Source of the DNA: Ignavibacteriota bacterium
Lineage (GTDB): Bacteria > Bacteroidota > Ignavibacteria > UBA10030 > UBA6906
Reading direction: 5' to 3'
DNA length: 35,823 bases
Assembly: GCA_003158475.1 (NCBI GenBank)
Contig: PMJR01000045.1
Location: 12,624 to 48,446, forward strand
In this document: positions 1-8,923 of the stretch, piece after piece
How the letters are laid out: each line of letters starts with the position of its first letter
Position numbering within the stretch: the stretch's first letter is position 1
Notes under the pieces: model-generated
What the model was told of the DNA's origin: nothing
What the model saw: the letters and a program-made list of their open reading frames with translations, nothing else
Database searches by the model: none
Position numbers and translations under genes: made by a program

Positions 1-1
1 A

Positions 2-223
2 CTCGGAGGGACCGGCCGGCGTCACGACTGGAAAATCAGCCGGCGAATCCGGGAGCAAGTGAAGATCCCGGTATTCCTTGCCGGGGGTTTGCATCCCGGG
101 AACGTCCGGGATGCGATCGACCAGGTCGGCCCGTTCGGCCTTGACGTTTGCAGCGGCGTCCGGTCGAGCGGATGCCTTGATGCATCCCGGCTCCTCGCAT
201 TCTTCAAGGCGGCAGGGTACTGA
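2..223 (+). CDS. trpF: phosphoribosylanthranilate isomerase, C-terminal part (5'-truncated by window)
   Basis: Read in the frame starting at base 2, the first 73 codons give the C-terminal third of a TrpF-type (beta/alpha)8 barrel and end in TGA at 221-223. The segment opens with a GGTGRRHDW motif; the equivalent Gly-Gly-Thr-Gly...Asp in TrpF carries the general acid Asp. It continues with PVFLAGGLHPGNV, which matches the phosphate-binding strand-loop, and ends with a VDVCSGVR-like element, here LDVCSGVR. The enzyme converts N-(5-phosphoribosyl)anthranilate to CdRP, the third step of tryptophan synthesis, in the cytoplasm. Only about 73 of the usual 200-230 residues are present, so the start and upstream neighbours cannot be judged. 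The next gene on this strand is 366 bases away, so trpF is probably the last gene of its operon. Confidence 0.85.
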   Translation, partial: LGGTGRRHDWKISRRIREQVKIPVFLAGGLHPGNVRDAIDQVGPFGLDVCSGVRSSGCLDASRLLAFFKAAGY

Positions 224-531
224 CAATACCTGCGCACAACCCCGCTTACGGGAGAAATTCTGCCAGTTCAAGGCATTGCAGGAGTGACATGCCCCCCGAG
301 AGGACCCCACAAAAGAAGCAGCCCGGACGCATTGTGTGTGGAACAGGGAATTCGTACTTTTTATGATCTCTGTTTTCTTCGCACGCACCGGTGACAGCCT
401 GCTTGCAGATTCGAATGTCGATGGCACTCTCCTGGTCCTGCAATCCGACGGACGAGGGACGTACATGTCAATGCATTTCTGATGCTCTCCGACAGGGACA
501 GAGGACTAGTATCTTGAACACACACGTCAGA
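224..531. other. intergenic stretch, no gene seen
   Basis: About 300 bases between trpF and the galK control region. Short open frames exist on both strands, but none has a start with ribosome binding site or any recognisable sequence. A -10-like TATGAT at 362-367 has only a poor -35 partner (TGGAAC, 17 bases upstream). No strong terminator hairpin follows trpF. Apart from the control elements at 532-569 I see nothing specific. Confidence 0.5.
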
Positions 532-555
532 CCACCGGCATTGATATGCCGGTGG
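532..555. promoter_or_regulatory. perfect 10-bp-arm palindrome, putative operator of the galK operon
   Basis: CCACCGGCAT at 532-541 is repeated as its exact reverse complement ATGCCGGTGG at 546-555, with a TGAT spacer. The right half of the spacer and arm coincides with the putative -35 box TTGATA (541-546). Because the predicted transcription start lies downstream near 576, the palindrome would not be in the mRNA, and no T-run follows it. It therefore looks like a DNA operator for a dimeric sugar-responsive repressor rather than a terminator. The repressor is not encoded in the window. Confidence 0.5.
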
Positions 556-569
556 AGAATCCTTAACAT
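541..569 (+). promoter_or_regulatory. putative sigma-70-type promoter of galK operon
   Basis: TTGATA (541-546), 17 bases, TAACAT (564-569). The predicted start near 576 leaves a leader of about 14 bases to the galK ATG at 590. The -35 lies inside the palindrome at 532-555, so repressor binding would block polymerase. Assigned by eye from hexamer match and spacing only. Confidence 0.4.
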
Positions 570-589
570 TCAAGAATCCTCCCTTGCCC

Positions 590-1774
590 ATGAGTCCCTC
601 TCGACATTCAATCGAACAAGAAGCGGTATCCGCTTACGTGAAGCACTTCGGGGCATCCCCCCAGGTCGTTGCTTCAGCCCCGGGGCGTGTCAACCTCATC
701 GGGGAACATACCGACTACAACGACGGATTTGTTCTTCCCGCCGCGATCGATCGCGCGACAGCGGTGGCCGTAGGAGCCCGGGATGACGACCGGCTCGTCA
801 TGAACCCCGGGTCGGCCCAGGATGCGAGTTTCTCCCTCGCGCGGCTTTATCCCTCGGAACAGCGGGCATGGACCGATTACCTGACCGGGGTCGCGTCGTT
901 GCTGCAGGGTCGAGGGACCCCCCTGTGCGGGGCGAACGTGTACGTTTACGGGAACGTCCCGCGCGGCGCGGGCTTGAGCTCATCGGCAGCACTCGAGCTT
1001 GCGACTGCCTTCGCACTGATCGAACTGAACGGCCTGGCGATCCCCCCGGTTGAAACGGCCAGGCTCTGCCAGCAGGCGGAGCATGAGTTCGCCGGCGTGA
1101 AGTGCGGAATCATGGACCAGTTCATTTCCTGCCTCGGCAGAAAAAACCACGCGATGCTCCTCGATTGCAGATCCCTTGCCTACGAACATGTCCCGATACC
1201 AGCGGGGGTTGAGCTCGTCGTCTGCGACACAGGAGTGAAGCGGGCCCTTGCCGGGTCGGAATACAACCAGCGACGCGAGGAGTGCAACACCGGAGTCCGC
1301 ATCCTCAGCTCGAAGCTCGCGGGTATCACCGCCCTGCGGGACGTGTCGCCTGCTCAGCTCCATGATCTCCAGGGGCTGCTGGACCCGGTCGTGCGGAGAA
1401 GGTGCATGCATGTCGTGACGGAAAATGACAGGGTCGTGCGCTCGGCCAGGGCACTGCGCGAGGGGAACCTCTCCGAGTTCGGAAAGCTCATGTACGATTC
1501 GCACCTGAGCCTCCGCAGGGACTACGAGGTGAGTTGCCCCGAACTCGACCTGATCGTCGATCTCTGCGCCGAGTCCGACGGCGTCTATGGAGCCCGGATG
1601 ACGGGTGCGGGGTTCGGCGGCAGCGCCATCTGCCTGACGAAACAGGGTTTTGCCGAAGGTGTGATCGCCAGGCTGAACGCCGGTTACCACGGAAAAAACG
1701 GGGAGAAAGCCTCCGTCTACGTCTGTTCGATCGACGACGGGGCCACCGTAAAGCGGGTCACGCCCGGAGCGTGA
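590..1774 (+). CDS. galK: galactokinase
   Basis: A GHMP-family sugar kinase that phosphorylates alpha-D-galactose to galactose-1-phosphate with ATP, the entry step of the Leloir pathway. All family signatures are present: the N-terminal galactokinase signature GRVNLIGEHTDYN at about residue 32, the phosphate-binding loop GAGLSSSAALE near 125, GIMDQFIS near 172 with the catalytic Asp, and the third GHMP motif MTGAGFGGSAI near 343. The length of 394 residues is normal. ATG 590 is chosen over TTG 584, two codons upstream; neither has a convincing Shine-Dalgarno, in line with the very short predicted leader. It is the first gene of a five-gene operon; the sugar-binding lipoprotein gene follows after 16 bases. 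No galT or galE is present here, so the rest of the pathway must lie elsewhere. Confidence 0.95.
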   Translation: MSPSRHSIEQEAVSAYVKHFGASPQVVASAPGRVNLIGEHTDYNDGFVLPAAIDRATAVAVGARDDDRLVMNPGSAQDASFSLARLYPSEQRAWTDYLTGVASLLQGRGTPLCGANVYVYGNVPRGAGLSSSAALELATAFALIELNGLAIPPVETARLCQQAEHEFAGVKCGIMDQFISCLGRKNHAMLLDCRSLAYEHVPIPAGVELVVCDTGVKRALAGSEYNQRREECNTGVRILSSKLAGITALRDVSPAQLHDLQGLLDPVVRRRCMHVVTENDRVVRSARALREGNLSEFGKLMYDSHLSLRRDYEVSCPELDLIVDLCAESDGVYGARMTGAGFGGSAICLTKQGFAEGVIARLNAGYHGKNGEKASVYVCSIDDGATVKRVTPGA

Positions 1775-1790
1775 ACAACAAGGGAGAACA

Positions 1791-2708
1791 ATGAAACGGA
1801 CGATCATCATCATGCTCATGTGCGCGCTCGGGATCTCGTGCGCGAAGAAGGATGAACAATCACACACCAGGACCATCGGCGTGGCTCTTCTTACCCGGGG
1901 ACACATTTTCTACAAGGACCTCGAGGAGGGACTCCGCAATGAGGCGGCCCGCCAGCACTACGAGCTTGTAATCACTTCCGCCGAGTTCGACCTCGGCAAA
2001 CAGATCAGCCAGATTGAGGATTTCGTCGCCCGCAGGGTCGACGCCGTCATCGTCTGTCCGGTGGACTCGAAGGGGATCGGCCCGGGCATCCGGAAGGCAA
2101 ACGAGGCGAACATCCCCGTCTTCACCGCCGATATCGCCTCGCAGGAGGGGAATGTGGTAAGCCACATCGCCTCCGACAACGTCGCGGGCGGGCGGCTTGC
2201 GGGAGAATACCTTGCGAAGGCGTTAAGCGGCAAAGGGAGAATCGCAATCATCAACAACCCCGTCGCTACCTCGGTGCTCGACCGCGTCCAGGGATTCCGC
2301 GAGGTGATCGCGAGATCCCCGGGAATCACGGTCGTTGCGGATGTGAACGGGCAGGCGGTTCGCGACAAGTCGCTCGAGGCCACTGCGGATGTGCTTCAGG
2401 GGAACCCCCGGCTTGACGGAATCTTCGGCATCAACGATGCAAGCGCCCTCGGCGCGCTTGACGCCGTCCAGCAGTTCAAGCGTGCGAACATCATCATCGT
2501 GGGGTATGACGCCACCCCGCCGGCCGCGGACGCGATCACCCGGGGAACGTCTCTCAAGGCGGACGTCATACAGTACCCGAAGAAGATCGGGACAATAACC
2601 ATCGAGATGATACGCGACTATTTTGCAGGAAAGCCGGTTCCCCCGCTCGTTCCGGTGGAAGTCGGCATCGCCGACGCTGAATACTTCCTCAAGAACCCTG
2701 AGAAGTGA
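1791..2708 (+). CDS. CUT2-family ABC transporter sugar-binding lipoprotein (RbsB/MglB-like)
   Basis: Periplasmic-binding-protein type 1 fold (Peripla_BP_4 family) of about 305 residues. It carries an N-terminal export signal ending in LGISC, an acceptable though not ideal lipobox, so the protein is probably a lipoprotein with lipidated Cys17. After a charged linker the mature domain begins with TIGVALLTRGHIFYKDL. DAVIVCPVDS, HIASDNVAGGRLAGEYL and GIFGINDASALGA are typical ribose-binding-protein-family landmarks around the hinge and ligand pocket. It would deliver a monosaccharide to the permease and ATPase encoded directly downstream. AGGGAG precedes the ATG. Family membership does not fix the sugar; galactose or a related hexose is inferred from the upstream galK, but ribose, xylose or mannose cannot be excluded. 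Confidence 0.9.
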   Translation: MKRTIIIMLMCALGISCAKKDEQSHTRTIGVALLTRGHIFYKDLEEGLRNEAARQHYELVITSAEFDLGKQISQIEDFVARRVDAVIVCPVDSKGIGPGIRKANEANIPVFTADIASQEGNVVSHIASDNVAGGRLAGEYLAKALSGKGRIAIINNPVATSVLDRVQGFREVIARSPGITVVADVNGQAVRDKSLEATADVLQGNPRLDGIFGINDASALGALDAVQQFKRANIIIVGYDATPPAADAITRGTSLKADVIQYPKKIGTITIEMIRDYFAGKPVPPLVPVEVGIADAEYFLKNPEK

Positions 2709-2710
2709 CA

Positions 2711-4201
2711 ATGGCTCCGCTGCTGGAAATGCGGGGGATCACCAAGAGCTATCCCGGCGTCCTGGCGCTCAGCGGCGTCGATTTCACGCTTCAGGCGGGT
2801 GAGGTCAACTGCCTCGTGGGGGAGAACGGCGCGGGAAAATCGACGCTCATCAAGGTGTTGTCCGGCGCGGTCATGAAGGAAGGCGGGACGATCAGTGTCG
2901 GGGGGGAAGATGCTCGCCTTGGATCTCCCGCCGACGCGCAGCATCTCGGCATCGGCGTGATATACCAGGATTTCAAGCTGGTCCCGGCGCTCTCCGTCGC
3001 CGAGAACATCCTCCTGGGGTGCGAACCGGTACGGAGACGGACACCGATTATCGACAGAAACGCGATGCGTGAGAAGGCCTCCGCGGCGCTGGGCCAGCTC
3101 GGGGAGGTGATCAACACAGGCACCCCCGTCGGGCAGTTGAGCGTTGCGCAGCAACAGATGGTTGAAATTGCCAAGGCGCTCTCCCGGAGTGTCAGGATTC
3201 TCGCCATGGACGAGCCAACCGCTCCCCTGACCGAACGGGAGACTCAGGCCCTCTTTAGAGTGATCCGCTCGCTCAAGGAGCGCGGCGTCGGGATCATCTA
3301 TATTTCCCACAGACTGGAAGAGATTTTCGAGGTCGGGGACCGGGTCACGGTTCTTCGCGACGGCACGCTCGTTCACACGTGCGGGATCAGGGAGATCGAC
3401 CGGCGGGGACTCATCCGGAAAATGGTGGGTCGTGAGCTCGAAAACGAATACCCGCGGGCTGCGCTGGAACGGGGGAAGGAGATACTCCGGATCGAGAACC
3501 TCAGTTCCGACCGGGTTTCGAACGTGAACCTCACCCTCTACAGGGGAGAGGTCCTCGGCCTCGCGGGCCTTGTGGGAGCGGGAAGGTCGGAGCTCGCCAG
3601 GCTCGTGTTCGGTGCCGACAGGCGGACCGGGGGGCGGATATTTCTTGACGGCAGGGAAATCGCCCCGGAATCCCCCCACCAGGCGATACGGGAGGGGATC
3701 GGTCTCCTGACGGAAGACCGGAACAGGTACGGCCTCATCATGCAGATGTCCATCAGAGAGAACATCTCTCTTGCCAATCTCCGCGCGATGCTCACCGGGC
3801 CGTTCATCGACCCGAGAAAAGAGGAGACCGCCGCGAAGCAACTCACGGATGACCTGAGGATCAAAGCCCCCGGCACAGGCGTGATCGTCGAAACCCTGAG
3901 CGGGGGGAACCGGCAGAAAGTCGTCCTGGCCCGCTGGCTGAACACAAAGGCACGCGTCCTGATTTTCGACGAGCCGACGGCGGGGATCGACGTCGGCGTG
4001 AAATATGAGATCTACACGCTCATCAACCGGCTTGCGGAACAGGGGGTCGGTGTGATAGTGATCTCCTCCGATCTGCCCGAGCTCCTCGGCATATGCCACC
4101 GCGTCGCGGTGATGTGCGAGGGACACCTTACCGGGGTCGTTGAAGGAGCCGAAGCAACGCAGGAAACCGTGATGACATACGCCCACAGGGACCGCCGATG
4201 A
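2711..4201 (+). CDS. CUT2-family sugar ABC transporter ATPase, two ABC domains (RbsA/MglA-like)
   Basis: About 496 residues with two tandem ABC cassettes, the hallmark of the CUT2 (ribose/galactose) subfamily. The first cassette has Walker A GENGAGKST near residue 36, LSVAQQQ as signature and Walker B ILAMDEPTAP. The second has a degenerate P-loop, GLVGAGRSEL, then LSGGNRQKVVLARWL and Walker B VLIFDEPTAGIDVG near residue 420. Domain asymmetry of this kind is normal for the family. It energises import by the permease encoded next. ATG 2711 is preferred; GTG 2705, overlapping the upstream stop, is possible. The stop overlaps the permease start (ATGA at 4198-4201), which implies translational coupling. 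Confidence 0.93.
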   Translation: MAPLLEMRGITKSYPGVLALSGVDFTLQAGEVNCLVGENGAGKSTLIKVLSGAVMKEGGTISVGGEDARLGSPADAQHLGIGVIYQDFKLVPALSVAENILLGCEPVRRRTPIIDRNAMREKASAALGQLGEVINTGTPVGQLSVAQQQMVEIAKALSRSVRILAMDEPTAPLTERETQALFRVIRSLKERGVGIIYISHRLEEIFEVGDRVTVLRDGTLVHTCGIREIDRRGLIRKMVGRELENEYPRAALERGKEILRIENLSSDRVSNVNLTLYRGEVLGLAGLVGAGRSELARLVFGADRRTGGRIFLDGREIAPESPHQAIREGIGLLTEDRNRYGLIMQMSIRENISLANLRAMLTGPFIDPRKEETAAKQLTDDLRIKAPGTGVIVETLSGGNRQKVVLARWLNTKARVLIFDEPTAGIDVGVKYEIYTLINRLAEQGVGVIVISSDLPELLGICHRVAVMCEGHLTGVVEGAEATQETVMTYAHRDRR

Positions 4202-5154
4202 GTTCACACCGCATCACAAGGAATCTCCCGCGTGAGTTCGGAATCGGGATCGCGTTCATCCTTGAATTCATACTCTTCTCCCTCCTCTCCCCCTACTTCT
4301 TCACGCCGGACAACCTGTTGAACGTCTCGCTCCAGGCCTCCATCACCGCCATCATCGCCGCCGGTATGACCTTCGTGATACTCACGGGGGGGATCGATCT
4401 CTCGGTGGGTTCACTTCTCGCCTTTGCGGGGATCGTTGCGACCACGGTGCTCAAGACCAGTCTTCCCCCCGTGACCGGGTTCATTCTCGCGATACTCGCC
4501 GGGCTGGCCGTCGGCTCGCTCTCCGGCGCATTCGCGGGATTCTGCATCACGCGGTTCAACATCGCCCCGTTTATCGTGACGCTCGCCACGATGACGATCT
4601 GGCGGGGAGCGGCATTCGTCTGGACGGATGGCCGCCCGGTCTGGGAGCTCCCGGCGGGGTTTGCATTCCTCGGCACAGGGCGGCTGCTGGCTGTGCCGGT
4701 GCCGACGATCATCATGGTACTGACATTCGTTGCATCGCATATCATACTGACGCGGACCCGGTTCGGCCGATACGTCTATGCCGTCGGCGGGAACATCGAA
4801 GCGGCCCGTCTCGCCGGAATACGGACCTGGAGGGTTCTCGTCAACGTGTACGTCCTTTCGGCGACGCTCGCGGCGCTCAGCGGAATCCTGCTCGCCTCCC
4901 GGATGAATTCCGGACAGCCGAATGCGGGGGTATCGTATGAACTCGACGTCATTGCCGCGGTCGTCGTCGGCGGGACGAGCCTTTCTGGCGGAGCAGGATC
5001 CATCGTCGGCACGTTCATCGGCGCAATGCTCATCGCCGTCCTCAGGAACGGATTGAACCTGCTGAACGTCAACTCGTACGTCCAACAGGTGATCGTGGGA
5101 GTCGTCATACTCCTCGCCGTGATGCTCGATCAGATCAGGAGGCACAGGAGGTGA
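4198..5154 (+). CDS. CUT2-family sugar ABC transporter permease (RbsC-like)
   Basis: A 318-residue polytopic inner-membrane protein of the BPD_transp_2 type, with about eight to ten hydrophobic segments. Landmarks are TFVILTGGIDLSVGSLLAF near residue 60, FIVTLATMTIWRG near 127, and the cytoplasmic coupling region followed by GGTSLSGGAGSIVGTFIGA near 260. These are characteristic of ribose/xylose/galactose permeases. It starts on the ATGA overlapping the ATPase stop and is 49 bases ahead of the mannosidase. It forms the channel of the importer; the substrate is unproven, with a galactose-type sugar inferred from galK. Confidence 0.92.
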   Translation: MSSHRITRNLPREFGIGIAFILEFILFSLLSPYFFTPDNLLNVSLQASITAIIAAGMTFVILTGGIDLSVGSLLAFAGIVATTVLKTSLPPVTGFILAILAGLAVGSLSGAFAGFCITRFNIAPFIVTLATMTIWRGAAFVWTDGRPVWELPAGFAFLGTGRLLAVPVPTIIMVLTFVASHIILTRTRFGRYVYAVGGNIEAARLAGIRTWRVLVNVYVLSATLAALSGILLASRMNSGQPNAGVSYELDVIAAVVVGGTSLSGGAGSIVGTFIGAMLIAVLRNGLNLLNVNSYVQQVIVGVVILLAVMLDQIRRHRR

Positions 5155-5203
5155 CGCTCCCCCCGCATCGGCTCCCCCACTCACCGACACGAGGAAACAC
5201 CCG

Positions 5204-8200
5204 ATGAAGATTCTGACCGTTGTGATGCTCGCCGTCCTCGTTCCCCTCGCGCTGTTCGGTCAGTCAAGCGTCGACAAACTGGTCGCGCAGCTCGAGTCCG
5301 TGAGCAAGGTGACGGTCGACAACTGGAGATACAGCACAACTTTTTCGGAGGACCCGACCAGACCCGGCTTCGACGATTCGCAATGGGCCACGCTCGCGAT
5401 CGACCGGAATCTATACATCGATTCGTGCTGGATCAGGAAGGAAGTCACTCTCCCGGAGAGGCTTCTCGGACAGGCGACATCGGGGACAGTCCGGCTCCTC
5501 GTCTCGGTCGACGATTACGGGTACTTGTTTGTAAACGGCGAAAACCGGGGTTACTTTCCGTGGGACGGGGAATTCGAGCTCACGAAGCATGCGCAACCCG
5601 GACAGAAGTTTCTCCTCGTGATCAAAGCGATCAACACCGGCGGACCCCTCCGCCTCCTCCGGGCTCAGATCCTGCCGGGGAGCGACAATCCGCTTGCCCG
5701 GACGGTAGATGATTTTTCGCTCGGGCTGAAGGTGGCGCAGAAACTCCTCAGCCCCGACACCTATCAAACGAACGCCCGGGTGAAGGTGGACCCGGGAGTG
5801 GACAAATCGCACATGGACCGGCAGGAGAAATCGAGGCTCAACATACTCCTGCAAACCACCGCGGCGGGGGTGGACGCAGATGCCCTCGTCAGCGGATCCC
5901 TCGACCGGTTCCGCATGTCGCTCTCCGCAGCACGGACAAGACTGGCGCCGGTCGCGGATTTCGTCCACCGCTTCACGCTCTATCTTGACGCGAACGCGCA
6001 CATCGACGCCGCATGGCTGTGGCGCTCGAAGGAAACGATCATGGTCTGCAGGAATACGTTCTCCTCTGTGATGAACATGATGGCCGCGCGACCCGATTTC
6101 ACCTACACACAGAGCTCCGCGGCGTATTACGACTGGATCGAACGTTTCTCTCCCGATCTTTTCAGGCAGATCCGGCAACGCGTGAAGGACGGACGATGGG
6201 AAGTCGTCGGCGGGATGTGGGTGGAGCCGGACTGCAACATCCCCTCGGGGGAATCCTGGTCGCGCCACCTGATGTACGCCAAGAAGTACTTCAGGAACAA
6301 GCTCGGCGCAGAAGTGAAGATCGGATGGAACCCGGACTCATTCGGCTATAACCAGAACATGCCGTCGTTCTACCGGAATGCCGGGATCGACGCGTTCATC
6401 ACGCAAAAGATCGGATGGAACGAGACCAATGTGTTCCCCTACCGGACGTTCTGGTGGGAATCACCGGACGGATCGAGGATACTGAGCTATTTCCCCTTCG
6501 ACTACGTGAACACGATCGACAATCCCTACCAGCTCGTCGACTGGATGAGGCAGTTTGAGGCCAATACCGGCTTCACGAAAATGCTGATACTCTTCGGGGT
6601 CGGCGACCATGGGGGCGGGCCTTCCCTTGAGATGCTCGACAGGATCGACAGGCTGAAGGAACTGGACATCTTCCCCAGGATCGAATACGGCACGGCGGGA
6701 AAATACATTGACTGGCTCCGGAGCAACGATCTGCGCGATCTCCCCGTCTGGAAGAACGAACTCTACCTCGAGTATCACCAGGGGACCTTTACGACACAGG
6801 CGGCGATGAAACAGTTCAACCGCTCCAACGAGGCGCTCCTGACCAACGCGGAGAAGCTCTCCTCGTTCGCTTCGCTCTCCGGCCGGCCCTACAATTCGGG
6901 CGCCATGGAGGAGGCGTGGAGGCACGTGATGTTCAACCAGTTCCATGACATCCTCCCGGGATCGGGGATACGCGAGGTCTACATCGACGCCACCGCGACG
7001 CACCGCGAAGCGCAATCGATCGGGCGTTACGAGCTTTCCCATTCGCTCGACCATATCGCCTCGCGTGTCAACACTGCGGCGCTCAGGCACGGCACGCCGT
7101 TCACGGTTTTCAACACACTCTCCTGGGAGCGCACGGACCTCGCCGCAGTCGATCTCCGGGAGGGGGACGAAGACTCCTATGCCGTGTTCGACGCACGCGG
7201 GAAAGAGCTTCCTTCGCAGACGGTCAGGAAGTCGCACTATGAACGCCAGGTGCTCTTCGTCGCCGGCCACATCCCCCCCTTCGGCTACGCGACGTTCGAG
7301 CTCAGGAAGCAGACTGCCCCGCGACCCGGGGGGTCTGCGCCCTCACCCTTCGCACCCGAGAACAGCCTGTTCCGCGTGGCAATCGACAGCGTGTCCGGAT
7401 GGGTGAAGAGCATTTTCGACAAGCGGAGTGGAAAGGAAATCCTGGCCGGAGCCGGCAACAGGATTCAGCTCCTTGAGGACCTCCCCAAACAATGGGACGC
7501 ATGGAATATCGGGCTGACAGGAAAGGAGTTCCCGACGGCGTTCCGGGGCGCCGTGGTCGTTGAGCAGGGACCGGTCAGGACCATCGTGCGCCTGGAGCGC
7601 GACTTCCTGAAACCCGGCGTGAAGAAAGACTTCCCGACAGAGGACTTCCCCTCATCGTTCTTCACGCAGGACATCGTACTGTATAACGGTCTCGATCGGA
7701 TCGACTTTACGACTGACGCGGACTGGTGGGAAGACCACACGATGGTCAAGGTGGCGTTCCCCCTCGCATTTGGGGACACCGTGGCAACATACGAGGCACC
7801 CTACGGGACGATCCGGCGGTCGACGCAGATGAGGAACAGCATTGAGCAGGCGCAGGTGGAGGTACCGGCTGCGCGCTGGGCCGACGTCTCGACGGACGAC
7901 TACGGCGTGTCGCTCATCAACAGCGCCAAGTACGGATATGACATCAAGGGAAGCACGATGAGGCTGTCGCTTCTCCGCTCTCCGAAATACCCGGATCCGA
8001 CCGCCGACAGGGGAAAGCACGTCATCAGCTACTCGCTCTATCCGCATTCCGGGCGGTGGCAGTCGGCCGCAACCCACCAGAGGGGGTACGAATTCAACAC
8101 GCCTCTCCTTACGGCAATGACAGATGCGCACGAAGGGAAACTCCCTGTGACAGAGTCGTTCCTTTCGATCACCCCGTCGAACCTGGTGCTGACCTCCGTC

Positions 8201-8923
8201 AAGAAGGCAGAAGAGGGGAATGCCTGGGTGCTCCAGTGGTATGACGTCAAAGGGGAATCATCAAGCGCCGTTGTTTCACTCCCCTTCCCCCCGTCCAGGG
8301 CGATGATATCAAATTTTGTGGAGGAGGACGGAGCACCCATCGGGGTGAAGGGGAACACGATCACCGTCCCCACGATCGCGCACGGCATTGTGACCGTGAA
8401 AGTATACCCGCAAGGACGCCGGTTCCGGAACGCCGGGGACCCCTCCCGGGAGGCCTGTCCCCCCTCAACCCGGCCTCAGAGCTTTCAGGACCCATGCAGC
8501 CCGCGAGCGGAATCCCCCGCTTCCATACGGGAGCTGTTGCTCGATAATGAGCCGGATCTCCCGTCTGAGATCCGGTTCCTTCTCCGCAATCCGGGCAAGA
8601 ACGGTCATCGAGAAGCATTTGACCGCGACAGGCGAATCTCCCGCCGAGAGGTATTCGAAGCAGAGAGTCGCCACCCTCCCGAGCAGTCCGGCGGGGATAT
8701 CCACATGCTGGAGCAGACGCACGACGTTCCGCCTGACCGCGATATGGACACCCGGCTCCTCCATTCGCGAGAGCATCCGGCTGATGTAGGGCCTGACGAG
8801 CGCCGGGTTCCGGTCTGCACAGATACCCACGGCCCATGCGGAGCGCTGCGTGATCCTGTATTCTCCCCGCAGGAAGAGGTCCATGAGCAATCCAAAACGC
8901 CTGGTGTCGTTGCCGATCCATGA
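5204..8923 (+). CDS. exported GH38 alpha-mannosidase with abnormal 3' extension
   Basis: The N terminus is a signal peptide ending near LALFGQ. A galactose-binding-like beta-sandwich (about residues 35-155) follows, then the GH38 catalytic domain and the large C-terminal beta domain. Zinc and catalytic landmarks are visible: NAHIDAAWLW near 265 (His and Asp zinc ligands), GWNPDSFGYN near 375 with the probable nucleophile Asp, GVGDHGGGPS near 466, and NQFHDILPGS near 580 (His ligand). It should release mannose from alpha-mannosides or N-glycan-like material outside the cytoplasm. Recognisable GH38 sequence ends around residue 1070 (near base 8410, TVKVYP). The remaining 170 or so codons are low-complexity and lie codon-for-codon antisense to the conserved gene at 8465-8983. 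The native stop therefore seems lost or frameshifted. GAGGAAA precedes the ATG; it is the last gene of the galK operon. Confidence 0.9.
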   Translation: MKILTVVMLAVLVPLALFGQSSVDKLVAQLESVSKVTVDNWRYSTTFSEDPTRPGFDDSQWATLAIDRNLYIDSCWIRKEVTLPERLLGQATSGTVRLLVSVDDYGYLFVNGENRGYFPWDGEFELTKHAQPGQKFLLVIKAINTGGPLRLLRAQILPGSDNPLARTVDDFSLGLKVAQKLLSPDTYQTNARVKVDPGVDKSHMDRQEKSRLNILLQTTAAGVDADALVSGSLDRFRMSLSAARTRLAPVADFVHRFTLYLDANAHIDAAWLWRSKETIMVCRNTFSSVMNMMAARPDFTYTQSSAAYYDWIERFSPDLFRQIRQRVKDGRWEVVGGMWVEPDCNIPSGESWSRHLMYAKKYFRNKLGAEVKIGWNPDSFGYNQNMPSFYRNAGIDAFITQKIGWNETNVFPYRTFWWESPDGSRILSYFPFDYVNTIDNPYQLVDWMRQFEANTGFTKMLILFGVGDHGGGPSLEMLDRIDRLKELDIFPRIEYGTAGKYIDWLRSNDLRDLPVWKNELYLEYHQGTFTTQAAMKQFNRSNEALLTNAEKLSSFASLSGRPYNSGAMEEAWRHVMFNQFHDILPGSGIREVYIDATATHREAQSIGRYELSHSLDHIASRVNTAALRHGTPFTVFNTLSWERTDLAAVDLREGDEDSYAVFDARGKELPSQTVRKSHYERQVLFVAGHIPPFGYATFELRKQTAPRPGGSAPSPFAPENSLFRVAIDSVSGWVKSIFDKRSGKEILAGAGNRIQLLEDLPKQWDAWNIGLTGKEFPTAFRGAVVVEQGPVRTIVRLERDFLKPGVKKDFPTEDFPSSFFTQDIVLYNGLDRIDFTTDADWWEDHTMVKVAFPLAFGDTVATYEAPYGTIRRSTQMRNSIEQAQVEVPAARWADVSTDDYGVSLINSAKYGYDIKGSTMRLSLLRSPKYPDPTADRGKHVISYSLYPHSGRWQSAATHQRGYEFNTPLLTAMTDAHEGKLPVTESFLSITPSNLVLTSVKKAEEGNAWVLQWYDVKGESSSAVVSLPFPPSRAMISNFVEEDGAPIGVKGNTITVPTIAHGIVTVKVYPQGRRFRNAGDPSREACPPSTRPQSFQDPCSPRAESPASIRELLLDNEPDLPSEIRFLLRNPGKNGHREAFDRDRRISRREVFEAESRHPPEQSGGDIHMLEQTHDVPPDRDMDTRLLHSREHPADVGPDERRVPVCTDTHGPCGALRDPVFSPQEEVHEQSKTPGVVADP

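Noticed and set aside
980-1906. 308-codon minus-strand frame over galK
   Set aside because: Composition of an antisense shadow; galK on the other strand has all GHMP motifs.
2618-4207. 529-codon open frame on the minus strand
   Set aside because: Exact antisense of the ABC ATPase, with a low-complexity D/R/P/H-rich product and no domain; an artefact of GC-rich coding.
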